Assembly: GCA_015228925.1 (NCBI GenBank) | Contig: JADGCQ010000024.1 | Location: 1-39,108 of the forward strand | Direction: 5' to 3' | DNA from: Magnetococcales bacterium | Lineage (GTDB): Bacteria; Pseudomonadota; Magnetococcia; Magnetococcales; UBA8363 | DNA: 39,108 bases | In this document: in pieces, positions 22,496 through 31,738 of the stretch | Layout of the letters: the number at the start of each line of letters is the position of its first letter | Numbering within the stretch: position 1 is the stretch's first letter | Made by a program: the position numbers and the translations under genes | Notes under the pieces: generated by a model | What the model was told of the DNA's origin: nothing | The model's input: the letters and a program-made list of their open reading frames with translations, nothing else | The model's database searches: none

Positions 22496-24871
22496 TCATT
22501 CCGGGGGATACCCCGCTTCACGTTGGCCAGAATTGTTGCCTTTCACCCCTTCTTGCGATGGTCCATGTTCCAAAGACGATCTGGCCATATCCTGGGCGAT
22601 CGTTTGTCCCGAATTGTCCGCAGCATAATCACGGTCATCCTCACCGGTCCGCTGATGGATCAGGATCAATCCCGCCAGTGGTGGCAACGTCAAAGGTAAT
22701 GAGTTGGGCCGTCCATGGGCAGAAACCTCGACCGTTTGCACACGGCCACCGTTGCCGACGTTGGAACCGGAATATTTTTCCGAATCACTATTGAAAATTT
22801 CCGTGTAGACACCGGGTTTGGCAACCCCCAGATGAAAATTACCGCGGACGACCGGGGTAAAATTGCAGACGATGACGATATCTCCCGAATGGCGACCGCG
22901 ACGGATCCAGGAGAGGACGCTTTGTTGATGATCATTACACTCGATCCATTCAAAACCGGCGGGATCATGATCCAGATCGTGCAACGAGAGCAAACCACGA
23001 TACAGTCGATTAAGATCCTGAACAAGACGCCAAATTCCCTGGTGGAACGGAACCCTTTCCAACAAATGCCAATCCAGGCTGACCAGATGGTTCCACTGCT
23101 GTCCTTGGGCAAATTCATCCCCCATGAACAACAGTTTTTTTCCTGAGTAGCAAAACATAAAGGTATAGTAGCAACGAAGATTGGCAAATTTTTGCCACGC
23201 ATCGCCCGTCATTTGATCCAGAAGCGACCCCTTGCCGTGGACCACTTCATCGTGGGATAGCGGGAGGATAAAATTTTCGTGGAAACAATAGAGCATCCCA
23301 AAGGTTAAATGGTTATGGTGATGCATCCGATGGACCGGTTCCTTGTGCATATATTCCAAGGTATCGTTCATCCATCCCATGTTCCATTTAAATCCAAAAC
23401 CCAACCCCCCCTCGCTGATGGGGCGGGAGACCCCAGGCCAAGCGGTGGATTCTTCGGCGATGGTAATGGCTCCCTGACCATCTTCATAGATCTTGGTATT
23501 GAGAAGCCGAATGAAATCGATGGCTTCCAGATTTTCCTTGCCACCATATTGATTGGGGATCCATTCCCCTTCCTTGCGGGCATAGTCGTTGTAAAGCATG
23601 GAGGCGACGGCATCCACCCGGAGGGCATCCAGATGAAAATGTTCGATCCAGAACAAGGCGTTGGCAATCAGAAAATTACTGACCTCCTTGCGCCCGAAGT
23701 TATAGACCAACGTGTTCCAATCGGGGTGGAATCCGCGTCTGGGATCGGCATGTTCATAAAGGGCGGTACCGTCAAAATTGCCCAAGCCATGGCCATCGGT
23801 GGGAAAATGGCCGACCACCCAATCCATGATCACCCCGATCCCTGCCTGATGCAGACGATCGACAAGGTAGCGCAGATCATCGGGTTGACCGTAACGGCAG
23901 GTTGGGGCGAACAAACCTGTTGGTTGATACCCCCAGGATCCTTCAAAGGGAAACTCCGAGAGTGGGAGAAATTCCACATGGGTAAATCCCAGATCTTTGA
24001 CGTAAGGGACCAATTCATCGGCCAGTTCCCGATAGGAAAGGCTGCGATTTCCCTCTTCTGGTTTACGTCGCCACGACCCGATGTGGAGTTCATAGATACT
24101 CATGGGGTTGTGATAATAATCATGCTTCTTTCTCGCCGCCATCCAATCGCCGTCCTGCCATTCATAGGAACTGGGGGCTTGGACGATGGAGGCATTGCCC
24201 GGCGGCAGTTCGCTCGCAAAGGCGAAGGGATCGGATTTGACGGGTTGCAGGTCTCCGTGGATCCCCTTGATTTCAAATTTGTAAAGATCCCCCGCATGGA
24301 CGCCGGGGACGAAGAGTTCCCAAAGGCCACATTCCTGTCGGAGACGCATGGAATGTCTGCGTCCATCCCAATTATTGAAATTACCGACGACACTGACGCG
24401 CTGGGCATTGGGTGCCCAAACCGCAAAGGCGGTCCCTTGAACACCACCGATGTTTTTGGGGTGGGCACCGAGGTGATCATACAATCGCCAATGCCGACCT
24501 TCCGAAAACAGGTAGACATCCACTTCGCCCAGGATGGGGGGGATGCGGTAGGCATCTTCCAACGGCACGGGGCCAGCACCGAAGTCTACCGTAAAGCGAT
24601 GATTGAACCGTTCGGCGGGCTGGCGCAGGTGGATGGCATAGAGACCCCAATCATGGATCAACTCCATCCTTCCCATATTTTTTCCAGTATCCCGGTTGAC
24701 CAGTTCAATGTACAAGGCACCGGGGAGGAAGGTACGCACCACCAGGGAACCATCGTGGAGTTGATGCATCCCCAGGAATGCAAACGGGTCACGACAGTAG
24801 CCGTTGACCACCTGATCGATGAAATGGTGCGGGTGTATGACGTGATCCGATTCTTGGTGCTGGTGTGTCAT
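22496..24871 (-). CDS. glgB: 1,4-alpha-glucan branching enzyme
   Basis: The start is the ATG at 24871 (GAGGGG close upstream), not 24955. About 791 residues. An N-terminal double carbohydrate-binding/E-set region (DPFAFLGMHQ, FAVWAPNAQRVSVVGNFNNW) precedes the GH13 barrel. The catalytic residues are seen in DALRVDAV (Asp about 420), ITIAEEST (Glu about 473) and LPLSHDEVVHGKGS (Asp about 541). After the normal end (LPPLAGLILIHQ) there is a polar tail of about 50 residues that the family usually lacks. It makes alpha-1,6 branches in glycogen and probably works with glgA and the GH57 protein. Confidence 0.96.
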   Translation of the reverse strand: MTHQHQESDHVIHPHHFIDQVVNGYCRDPFAFLGMHQLHDGSLVVRTFLPGALYIELVNRDTGKNMGRMELIHDWGLYAIHLRQPAERFNHRFTVDFGAGPVPLEDAYRIPPILGEVDVYLFSEGRHWRLYDHLGAHPKNIGGVQGTAFAVWAPNAQRVSVVGNFNNWDGRRHSMRLRQECGLWELFVPGVHAGDLYKFEIKGIHGDLQPVKSDPFAFASELPPGNASIVQAPSSYEWQDGDWMAARKKHDYYHNPMSIYELHIGSWRRKPEEGNRSLSYRELADELVPYVKDLGFTHVEFLPLSEFPFEGSWGYQPTGLFAPTCRYGQPDDLRYLVDRLHQAGIGVIMDWVVGHFPTDGHGLGNFDGTALYEHADPRRGFHPDWNTLVYNFGRKEVSNFLIANALFWIEHFHLDALRVDAVASMLYNDYARKEGEWIPNQYGGKENLEAIDFIRLLNTKIYEDGQGAITIAEESTAWPGVSRPISEGGLGFGFKWNMGWMNDTLEYMHKEPVHRMHHHNHLTFGMLYCFHENFILPLSHDEVVHGKGSLLDQMTGDAWQKFANLRCYYTFMFCYSGKKLLFMGDEFAQGQQWNHLVSLDWHLLERVPFHQGIWRLVQDLNRLYRGLLSLHDLDHDPAGFEWIECNDHQQSVLSWIRRGRHSGDIVIVCNFTPVVRGNFHLGVAKPGVYTEIFNSDSEKYSGSNVGNGGRVQTVEVSAHGRPNSLPLTLPPLAGLILIHQRTGEDDRDYAADNSGQTIAQDMARSSLEHGPSQEGVKGNNSGQREAGYPPE

Positions 24872-25025
24872 GGTGCCCCCTCTTTTTGGACGACGGCCTT
24901 CGTGAGGTACGTTTTGATGTCGCATTTTCACAGTGCGGTGAAATATAGCATCCACAAGCGCATCTCTGCCATGCTTTTCCGCTTGACGGCACTTTCGTTG
25001 GCAGGTTATCGGGTGTGTACTTCGT

Positions 25026-25376
25026 TTAGGAAAGTAAATTCAGAAGGTTTTCCGTGGGCCGTCCCACGGCGGCTTTTGCGGAGGTCACACCGATAGGCCG
25101 TTCAATTAACTTGGGAAATTGGATCATGGCCGCCACCAGGCTCTCCGAGGAGAGGTTGGGATCATCCAGGTTGTTTTCCTTGTATTCCGGCTCTTTTTGA
25201 CGCATCAATTGTCTGGGCTGAAGTCCCAATTTGTTCAGAATGTCCCACAATTGTTCTCGGGTGGGGGGCTTGACGAGATATTCGACAACTGTGGGTTGCA
25301 CCCCTTTGTCCTGTAGAAGTTCCAGACCGGAACGGGATTTGCTGCACCGGGGATTGTGATAATAGGTGATTTCCAT
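25026..25376 (-). CDS. arsC: ArsC-family (glutaredoxin-type) arsenate reductase
   Basis: The 116-residue protein starts MEITYYHNPRCSKSR with Cys11 and keeps the three arginines of the arsenate site (Arg59, Arg93 in IERPIG, Arg106 in AVGRPTENLL), one position lower than in the Escherichia coli enzyme. It therefore looks catalytically complete. No arsB, acr3 or arsR lies nearby, so it may be a housekeeping ArsC-like reductase and not part of an arsenic operon. It is divergent from the J-domain gene, with 22 bases between starts. Confidence 0.9.
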   Translation of the reverse strand: MEITYYHNPRCSKSRSGLELLQDKGVQPTVVEYLVKPPTREQLWDILNKLGLQPRQLMRQKEPEYKENNLDDPNLSSESLVAAMIQFPKLIERPIGVTSAKAAVGRPTENLLNLLS

Positions 25377-25398
25377 GATTGCTGACCCTCACAAGTGA

Positions 25399-25773
25399 AT
25401 GATTGATGCAATGACCCATAACACGGGCAACATAAACGAAGTATGGACAATCATCCAGGCTGGTGAGCCTCCAGACGAAAAAACGGGGCTGCATGATCGT
25501 CTGGCATGGGCCAGAAGAGTCCTTGGATTGGGCTTAAGCGTCACCCGGAACGAATTGAAAGGGCGTACCCACCAATTGTTGCAGGTTTGGCATCCCGATC
25601 ATGCCCCATCTCCCGATGCGGTACACACCGAAGTGACCCGTAAGGTGTTGAAAGCCAGGGATATCATTCTTGACTATTGTGACAACTACCGCTTTTCTTT
25701 TTCCCAGGAAGAAATAAACCATTACTTGCCCCCGGAAGAGTGGCTCAAGAAACGCTTTTGGGAAGACCCATAA
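25399..25773 (+). CDS. J-domain protein
   Basis: The 124-residue protein has a DnaJ-like J domain (ARRVLGLGLSVTRNELKGR), then WHPDH with the essential HPD, then a third helix (VLKARDIILDYCDNYRFSF). There is no Gly/Phe-rich, zinc or C-terminal substrate domain, so it is a minimal J protein that would stimulate an Hsp70 for a special task. The C-terminal EEINHYLPPEEWLKKRF is shared by no class I recall by name. An internal ATG at 25411 is an alternative start. Confidence 0.8.
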   Translation: MIDAMTHNTGNINEVWTIIQAGEPPDEKTGLHDRLAWARRVLGLGLSVTRNELKGRTHQLLQVWHPDHAPSPDAVHTEVTRKVLKARDIILDYCDNYRFSFSQEEINHYLPPEEWLKKRFWEDP

Positions 25774-25825
25774 AAATATCCTGATCGCCGCGCCCCGTAT
25801 TCTCCAGATTAAAAGGCATCCTCCC

Positions 25826-26548
25826 ATGTTTCCAGGCCATGTCAACCAGCTCAAAGCCGCCGACATCAAGAAGGTCATCCACGTTTTTGGGCAATTTATC
25901 ACGCTTCGCCTGGGTTCTCTCACGCTGGATTTACGTCCGGTATTGGAATTGATTCACAAGGATTGCCTCCCCGCCCATCCCGACTTGATCGGACACAGGG
26001 TTCCCGATCTGCTGGTGATCATGATGAATCCCGGTTCTTCGCGCCCTCTGGACCCGAATTACCAACCGCAACAGATGACACAACCGCAGGATTTCGACCC
26101 TTTTGGCGAACGGACACCCACCCGTCCCGACAACACCCAATATCAGGTGATGCGGATCATGTTGGCCCGGGGCTTTGGTCATGCCCGGGTTCTCAACCTT
26201 TCGGACCTGCGCGAAACCAAAAGTCCCATTTTTATCCAACGTTTTCAAGAATTGGAAACCCATCCCGACGGATCTGCCCACTCTTTGTTTTCCCCAGTCA
26301 GGAGTGCCGAACGCAAGGTGCGCATGGGCCAGGATACCCCCATTCCCCTTTTGGTGGGATGGGGACGCCATCCTGGTCTCCTCCCCTTGGCCCACCAATG
26401 TTTGGCCACACTCCCTCAGGAGCGTATCATCGGGGTGGAAATTCCCGGCAGCCCCGGCCTATACGCCCATCCCAGCCCCATGTTACAAAAGGCCAAGGAA
26501 GCTTGGGTCAATGCCATTCTGGAAAAAATGCCCATCCCCGCCCAGTGA
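25826..26548 (+). CDS. DUF1643-like protein
   Basis: The 240-residue cytoplasmic protein has the landmarks of DUF1643: VIMMNPGSS near residue 65, a Tyr/Arg region with RPDNTQYQVMRIM, ARVLNLSDLRETKSP, PLLVGWGR and a C-terminal PGLYAHPSPM. The function is unknown. It is on the plus strand, 52 bases after the J-domain gene, and could be co-transcribed with it. Confidence 0.7.
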   Translation: MFPGHVNQLKAADIKKVIHVFGQFITLRLGSLTLDLRPVLELIHKDCLPAHPDLIGHRVPDLLVIMMNPGSSRPLDPNYQPQQMTQPQDFDPFGERTPTRPDNTQYQVMRIMLARGFGHARVLNLSDLRETKSPIFIQRFQELETHPDGSAHSLFSPVRSAERKVRMGQDTPIPLLVGWGRHPGLLPLAHQCLATLPQERIIGVEIPGSPGLYAHPSPMLQKAKEAWVNAILEKMPIPAQ

Positions 26549-26887
26549 CGTTTTCACAAGAACCTTTCAAAAAACAGAAACTATTTTTCAGATTATTTTT
26601 TTAAGGGGATGCCATTCATGGTGTTCTTCGCTTGTTTGTTTACCTGTGGAAAATATATGTATATAATTATAATATAAATATATTTTATATATTCCCTTCG
26701 ATTTTTCCCCGGCATAGTTCCTGGACTGGCACACATTTAGCGTTATCCAGGTCATAAGAAAACCCTTCGTTGTCCCCTATTTTTCCAGGATTGTGTCGTT
26801 ATGCTCAAGGACATTATCGCGAGAGCGCAGCATACACGGCGGCGCGCCTTTCAACAGGTTTGTCGGAAGAGCAGTGGGGAGTGTGGC
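26549..26887. other. Intergenic region with a 44-bp pure A/T-like tract
   Basis: Positions 26650-26693 are almost only A and T, in repeated TATA/ATAT steps with self-complementary parts. Such tracts bend or melt easily and may bind nucleoid proteins. No gene or defined promoter is claimed here. Confidence 0.5.
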
Positions 26888-28765
26888 ATGGACACGCCCG
26901 CATCGACCGGACTCCCCCCTGTACACGAATTCAATGCCATTCTTGATCGACCGTCGTTGACGCCTCATTTTATGCCCATCATTGCCACCGGCCAGAACCA
27001 AGTATTTGGCCATGAGGCATTGATTCGTGGACCCGAGGAAAGTCCATTGCATATGCCAGTGGATTTATTTTCCATGGCGGAGTCTTTAAATCGGAGTCGG
27101 GATTTGGAGATGTTGTGCCGGAAACTTTCTTTGGAAGCCTTTGCCCGGAACATGACACAAACCAAACTATTTCTCAACGTCAGTCCCCATGGCCTATTGA
27201 ATCCAGGTCATACGCGCGGGACGACGACCCGCTTTATGGATGCATTGGGGATCAAGCCGAGTCAGGTGGTCATCGAGATTACCGAAAATCTTCCCATCCC
27301 CGACTATGATATCATCGTCCAGGCGGTTGAGCATTATCGGTCCAAAGGTTTCAAAGTGGCCATTGATGATCTGGGGGCGGGACATTCCGGGTTACGGGCA
27401 TGGTTTGAACTCAAACCCGACTATGTGAAATTGGATCTTTGTTTTTTGAAGGATATTACAACCAACCCGCTCAACCAGGATTTTGTCCGTTCCATGATCC
27501 GAATGGCGCACGATACTGGCTGCCAAGTTGTCGCCGAGGGGGTTGAGACACCGGAAGTTTTACACCTGCTGCGCGATTTGGAAGTAGATTTTATGCAAGG
27601 TTTTTTGATTGGGGTTCCCATGACGACCCTGCATGAAGAAATCAAACTTCCCTGGCCACCGACCACGCAAACTGGAAGATCATCCACGGAAGTTGAAAAG
27701 ATCGATGGAATTCCATCCGGGATGACGGGACATCGCGGAGCGACCCTGGCCGAGTTGACGGTATGGGTCAAACCCATCGCCCCAGATGTTTTGTGTGAGA
27801 CGGTTGTGGGAATTTTTGGTTCGCGGGACAATTTGCGTTCCTTACCTGTGGTTCAGGATGGCCGTCCTGTGGGGATTGTCTTTCGCAACGCTTTTTTGGG
27901 GTTGTTTTTATCGGCCTATGGCCATTCGTTGTATGATCGCAAACCCATCCTGACCGTACTGGATACCATGCACCCTGTTTTTGAACAGGACACCCCTCTG
28001 GAACAGGTGAGTCAGGCGATGACAAGCCAAAGGTCGGAGCTTCAGGAAGGGGAATTTATCGTGACGCACCTTGGTATTTACAAGGGGATTGTCAACATCA
28101 TGGATCTGCTGCGACGGATTACCCAGTTGCAGGTGTTGAGTGCGCGCAATACCAACCCTCTGACCATGTTACCGGGCAATGGTCCCATCCAGGAGACTGT
28201 GGAGGAGTGTTTGCGGCAACAACAAGCTTTTGCCATCGCCTACTGCGATTTGGATAATTTTAAACCCTATAACGACATTTATGGTTTTTCAAAAGGGGAT
28301 GCCGTCATTCGTGCCACGGCCACGGTTTTGATGAGTCATCTGGATCGGGGATGGGATTTTCTCGGCCATATTGGTGGCGATGATTTCATCATGATCATTC
28401 GCAGTGGTGAATGGGAACAAATCTGTCAGGATTGCCTTTCTGCGTTTGCCACGGTGGTCCCTGGATTCTATGACGAACAAGACATCGCCGCAGGCGGTAT
28501 TTATGCGGCCAACCGCAAGGGAAATCCCACTTTTTTTGGATTATTGAGTCTGTCCATCGGGATTGCCACCCCCGATGTGACGCGGTGTCGCAATTATTAT
28601 GAGGTCGCCACCCTGGCCAGCCAAGCCAAGAAAGAGGCCAAGAAACAGGAAGGCAACAGTTTGTTCGTCAATCGACGCCTGTATATTCACCCCTCCGAAA
28701 AGTTGTCCAACCCAGCGGTCGAGGAGACCAGGGATTGCGATACCATCCAAACCTACGCCGCATAA
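26888..28765 (+). CDS. EAL-CBS-GGDDF cyclic-di-GMP protein
   Basis: GGGGAG six bases before the ATG at 26888 favours this start; an in-frame ATG at 26801 adds 29 residues. The EAL domain comes first, with EALIRG, LFLNVSP, IEITEN, AIDDLGAGHSGL, VKLDLCFL, AEGVET and QGFLIG; the metal and base residues are all there, so phosphodiesterase activity is likely. A CBS-pair-like region follows. A GGDEF-type domain closes the protein, but its signature reads GGDDF. The expected catalytic Glu is Asp, so cyclase activity is doubtful. There is no membrane helix. It probably lowers c-di-GMP in response to a nucleotide bound at the CBS pair. Confidence 0.9.
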   Translation: MDTPASTGLPPVHEFNAILDRPSLTPHFMPIIATGQNQVFGHEALIRGPEESPLHMPVDLFSMAESLNRSRDLEMLCRKLSLEAFARNMTQTKLFLNVSPHGLLNPGHTRGTTTRFMDALGIKPSQVVIEITENLPIPDYDIIVQAVEHYRSKGFKVAIDDLGAGHSGLRAWFELKPDYVKLDLCFLKDITTNPLNQDFVRSMIRMAHDTGCQVVAEGVETPEVLHLLRDLEVDFMQGFLIGVPMTTLHEEIKLPWPPTTQTGRSSTEVEKIDGIPSGMTGHRGATLAELTVWVKPIAPDVLCETVVGIFGSRDNLRSLPVVQDGRPVGIVFRNAFLGLFLSAYGHSLYDRKPILTVLDTMHPVFEQDTPLEQVSQAMTSQRSELQEGEFIVTHLGIYKGIVNIMDLLRRITQLQVLSARNTNPLTMLPGNGPIQETVEECLRQQQAFAIAYCDLDNFKPYNDIYGFSKGDAVIRATATVLMSHLDRGWDFLGHIGGDDFIMIIRSGEWEQICQDCLSAFATVVPGFYDEQDIAAGGIYAANRKGNPTFFGLLSLSIGIATPDVTRCRNYYEVATLASQAKKEAKKQEGNSLFVNRRLYIHPSEKLSNPAVEETRDCDTIQTYAA

Positions 28766-28868
28766 TATGCATCGCATTTTCCCCGTGCGGTGCCGTGTGT
28801 GACGCATGGAACATTGGGCCTGTCTTCCTTAAAACCGTCCCAAGGGGCGAGGTTGTTTTTGGTTGCGT

Positions 28869-28888
28869 TATAACCTGGAATGGTTATA
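28869..28888. promoter_or_regulatory. Inverted repeat, possible antitoxin operator
   Basis: The arms TATAACC (28869-28875) and GGTTATA (28882-28888) stand directly before the relE-like remnant. A half-site GTTAACC follows at 28891-28897. This is where an HTH antitoxin would bind to control its own operon. Confidence 0.45.
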
Positions 28889-28897
28889 GTGTTAACC

Positions 28898-29023
28898 ATG
28901 GGCTATCCAATTAAAATCCGGCGTGAAGCCAAGCGGAAACTTCAGAGCCTTTCGCCCAGTGATCGTCTTCAGAACGTATTCGATCCAGGGGAGATGTATA
29001 CAAATGAATCTTCAAGTCATTAA
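28898..29023 (+). pseudogene. RelE-like toxin remnant
   Basis: The 41-residue frame begins MGYPIKIRREAKRKLQSLSP, which matches the start of RelE/ParE-type ribosome-dependent RNases. After SDRLQ it runs into sequence unrelated to the family and overlaps the antitoxin start at 29004. The core beta-sheet and catalytic C-terminus are missing. The operon order (toxin, then HTH antitoxin) is preserved. Confidence 0.65.
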
Positions 29024-29330
29024 AAATATCAATGGACAGGATGAATACGTGCTTTTGCCTGTGGGGGTCTATGCGTCACTCCGGGAGCAAATTGAAGATG
29101 AACTTTCGGTTTTGGGTCTCAGCAAAGGGCAAGAAGGAGAGTTCGTCCCTTTTGATCCAGCCGATTTTGTACAAAATCCGGTTGCCTTGGCTCGGATGAA
29201 AGCGGGTATCAAACAAGTTGATTTAGCCAGAAAAATGGAAGTTTCCCAGGCGTATATCAGCAAGTTGGAACACGCTGAAACAGTTTCTGAAAGTGCCGTG
29301 AATCGTGTTCTGGATGCTTTGAGGAAATAG
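29004..29330 (+). CDS. HTH (Xre/Cro) antitoxin
   Basis: The start is the ATG at 29004, with GGGGAG upstream. The 108-residue protein has an N-terminal part that normally holds the toxin (INGQDEYVLLPVGVYASL) and a C-terminal Xre-type helix-turn-helix (MKAGIKQVDLARKMEVSQAY, ISKLEHAETVSE). It is intact although the toxin upstream is truncated. It may still repress its promoter or neutralise toxins elsewhere. The frame is open back to 28923, but that extension overlaps the toxin remnant. Confidence 0.85.
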   Translation: MNLQVIKNINGQDEYVLLPVGVYASLREQIEDELSVLGLSKGQEGEFVPFDPADFVQNPVALARMKAGIKQVDLARKMEVSQAYISKLEHAETVSESAVNRVLDALRK

Positions 29331-29391
29331 CGTCTATTGCGGGTTGCGGGCCTCGATCATCGTTTCGGCCATCCTGCCCGTTTTTTTCCCA

Positions 29392-30480
29392 TCATACACT
29401 GCGCCTGGGTTCCGCCAGATGTAGAAAGAAAAACCCTCCGATGCCCAGAAAAAACAGTTCGGGTGCCCAGGCCGCCACCATGGGCGGCAAACGGTTACCC
29501 ATCCCCAAGGCAGTAGATAAATCGACGATGACAAACATGGCAAACCCCAGGAGCAGGCCCAAAAAGATCCCCCAGGTGGTCCCACCCTGACGCGGTAACC
29601 GCATGGCAAATGGAAATCCCAACAGGATGGCGGTCATGGTCGTTAGCGGGTCCACCACCTTGCGATGAAATGTCATTTCATAAGTGACGGTATCCACCCC
29701 TTCCCGTTTCAACCGATTCATTAAATCCCACAGTTGTATCAACGATAAATTCATCGGTTCCGGTCGTGTACGATCCATTTGCACCGGCTCCAAGGTAATC
29801 GGCCACTCTTTGCGTAGAAAAGGCTCGGCATTGGCCTCCGAACCAAAATGATACAAGGTGCCATTGCTTAAAAACCAGCGACCTTGTTGATAATAGGCAT
29901 TTTCAGCATCGATGCGGCTGACTAGGCCATTATCTTCATCAAAACGGAAAACGCTGACATCTTCCAGTTCGATACCCGATGGATTGGCTTTGGCGGCATG
30001 AATGATCTGACGACCACTCCGCAACCAAAAACTTCCCGATTCCGATTTGGATGCCAACATGCGGCCATTGATCTGGTTTTGCAGATATTGTTCCGCTTGA
30101 TTACACCGCCAGATAATTTGTTCCTGAAGGAGATAATGGATCGCGGCAATCACCATCCCTCCCATGAGAAATGGAATGATGATCCGATAGATGGAGACGC
30201 CGCTGGCCCGCATCACAGTGATTTCACTTTGACGGCTCAGGGAGGTCAACACCATCATGGCAGCCATGAGGGCGAACGAGGGGAGCAGCATCCCCAGAAA
30301 GGATGGCAACCGACTGAGAATCAACAGACCAACATCCATCCAGTCAAAATTAATTTTTTGCGAGTAGCGTCGCACACTTTCGATGCCGTCAATCAGGAAG
30401 AACAATCCGATGAAGACGGCGATGATGTGCAAGAAGCTTCGCAAAAAAAGTTTCAGGAGGTATTGAAATAGGATAGGCAT
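29392..30480 (-). CDS. lptG: LPS export permease LptG
   Basis: The 362-residue protein has six membrane helices in two groups of three, around a periplasmic beta-jellyroll (about 120-270). LptG and LptF with the ATPase LptB2 pull lipopolysaccharide from the inner membrane and push it along the Lpt bridge. Its ATG overlaps the lptF stop by one base (TGATG), so the two are translationally coupled. The N-terminal LKLFLRSFLHIIAVFIGLFF and the conserved MRASGVS segment (about 92) are typical. Confidence 0.95.
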   Translation of the reverse strand: MPILFQYLLKLFLRSFLHIIAVFIGLFFLIDGIESVRRYSQKINFDWMDVGLLILSRLPSFLGMLLPSFALMAAMMVLTSLSRQSEITVMRASGVSIYRIIIPFLMGGMVIAAIHYLLQEQIIWRCNQAEQYLQNQINGRMLASKSESGSFWLRSGRQIIHAAKANPSGIELEDVSVFRFDEDNGLVSRIDAENAYYQQGRWFLSNGTLYHFGSEANAEPFLRKEWPITLEPVQMDRTRPEPMNLSLIQLWDLMNRLKREGVDTVTYEMTFHRKVVDPLTTMTAILLGFPFAMRLPRQGGTTWGIFLGLLLGFAMFVIVDLSTALGMGNRLPPMVAAWAPELFFLGIGGFFFLHLAEPRRSV

Positions 30481-31661
30481 CAGGTCCGACCTTCACCGAG
30501 GGTACCTGGTTCCCGGAGAAATCTCTGTGGCAACAATGAGATAAACTGGGAGAGCCAGATAAACACCTTGAATGATCCATCCCGTGCCGTATGGATTGTG
30601 ACGTACAGGGTCACGATGGCCATCAGAGCATTGGGAAACCAGAATCCAACCACTGTGGGCATGAGTCCCCGTTGCACGGCAGCCTCTCCGAAAGAGAGCA
30701 ACATAAAGTGCAGAATCAGCACCAGGACGGCGACGACAAATCCATAGGCACGCCCCGTGCGATGGGATTGTTGGAGACCCAGAGAGACCGAAAATAAACC
30801 CAGGATAAACCCGGCCACCGGAAAGGCCAGTCGCCGATGCAATTCGGCATTGGCTTTCAAGGATTCTTCGGGGTCATCCATGGCGATGGCACGCCAAAGA
30901 TGCGTCAAACCCATTTCTTTATGGCTTGATTGATGCTGTTCTTCCCGCAAACCCAAAGAGACTCCCAGATCAAGGTTATAACTGGAGAAACGGAGTTGAC
31001 GAAAACGTCCCCCCGGCAATTTTTCGTGTCGGCTGCCGTCTTGGAGCAGCAGAATTGAATTTTGGGCACCTTGGATCAGGAGTTGCCCACTGCGGGCGGT
31101 CAGCGTGACGATTTCATCGGGCTTGCGTTCGTCGTGAATCAAGATACCATGAAGTATGCCGCCGATTTCCGATCTTTCATGGATATAGATGGTCAATCCT
31201 GAGATGGTTTGATTGAATGTTTGCGGTTTTAGTGCCAGAGTGTTGGACGAAAGCAGTGCGCTACGTAAAATGGCGAATCGATGGAAACTGGCGGGGACCA
31301 GGGTCATATTGAGAACAATGTTCAAAATGGTAAACAGGCTGACCAATGTTGCAATGGGGAACAGTATTTGATAGAGACTCACCCCACTGGCTTTGAGGAC
31401 CACGGTTTCGCTATCCTGGGCCAAACGGCCCAGTGCCAGTAAAATACCAATCAACAACGCCATGGGTGCCACCGCAACAATAAATTGGGGTATGAGCCAC
31501 AAGATCATGTCGATAAAGACGCTGACCGCCACCCCTTTGTTGACCCACAAGTCCAGCAGCACGAGCATTCTGGGCAACAGGATCAAAAAAGTCAGCACAA
31601 ACAGCACCAGCACCGAAGCGATGGCGCATTCCGAGAAAATGTATCTGAAGAGCTTGGTCAT
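30480..31661 (-). CDS. lptF: LPS export permease LptF
   Basis: The start is the ATG at 31661 (MTKLFRYIFSECAIASVLVL); the upstream in-frame extension to 31757 would run into the pepA start. The 393-residue protein has the same 3+3 helix plan as LptG with a periplasmic domain between. It keeps VLKASGVSLYQIL (the coupling-helix region for LptB) and the ELHRRLAFPVAGFILGLF C-terminal half. Its start lies 77 bases from the divergent pepA start, a common proteobacterial arrangement. Confidence 0.95.
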   Translation of the reverse strand: MTKLFRYIFSECAIASVLVLFVLTFLILLPRMLVLLDLWVNKGVAVSVFIDMILWLIPQFIVAVAPMALLIGILLALGRLAQDSETVVLKASGVSLYQILFPIATLVSLFTILNIVLNMTLVPASFHRFAILRSALLSSNTLALKPQTFNQTISGLTIYIHERSEIGGILHGILIHDERKPDEIVTLTARSGQLLIQGAQNSILLLQDGSRHEKLPGGRFRQLRFSSYNLDLGVSLGLREEQHQSSHKEMGLTHLWRAIAMDDPEESLKANAELHRRLAFPVAGFILGLFSVSLGLQQSHRTGRAYGFVVAVLVLILHFMLLSFGEAAVQRGLMPTVVGFWFPNALMAIVTLYVTIHTARDGSFKVFIWLSQFISLLPQRFLREPGTLGEGRT

Positions 31662-31738
31662 GGTATGGTAGCCTACCACCTTTTCCAACAAAATGCCTGG
31701 GGATGTAACATGCCCGAAAAAAATAAGGAACCAAGGCG

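Noticed and set aside
23309-25096. 595-residue plus-strand ORF
   Set aside because: It is the antisense of glgB, whose motifs and start are clear; no domain is seen in the shadow frame.
25026-25376. Arsenic-resistance operon
   Set aside because: Only the ArsC-like reductase is present; no regulator, pump or permease lies nearby.
25963-26604. 213-residue plus-strand ORF overlapping the DUF1643-like gene
   Set aside because: It is Pro/Ser/Arg-rich and in another frame of a gene with recognisable motifs.
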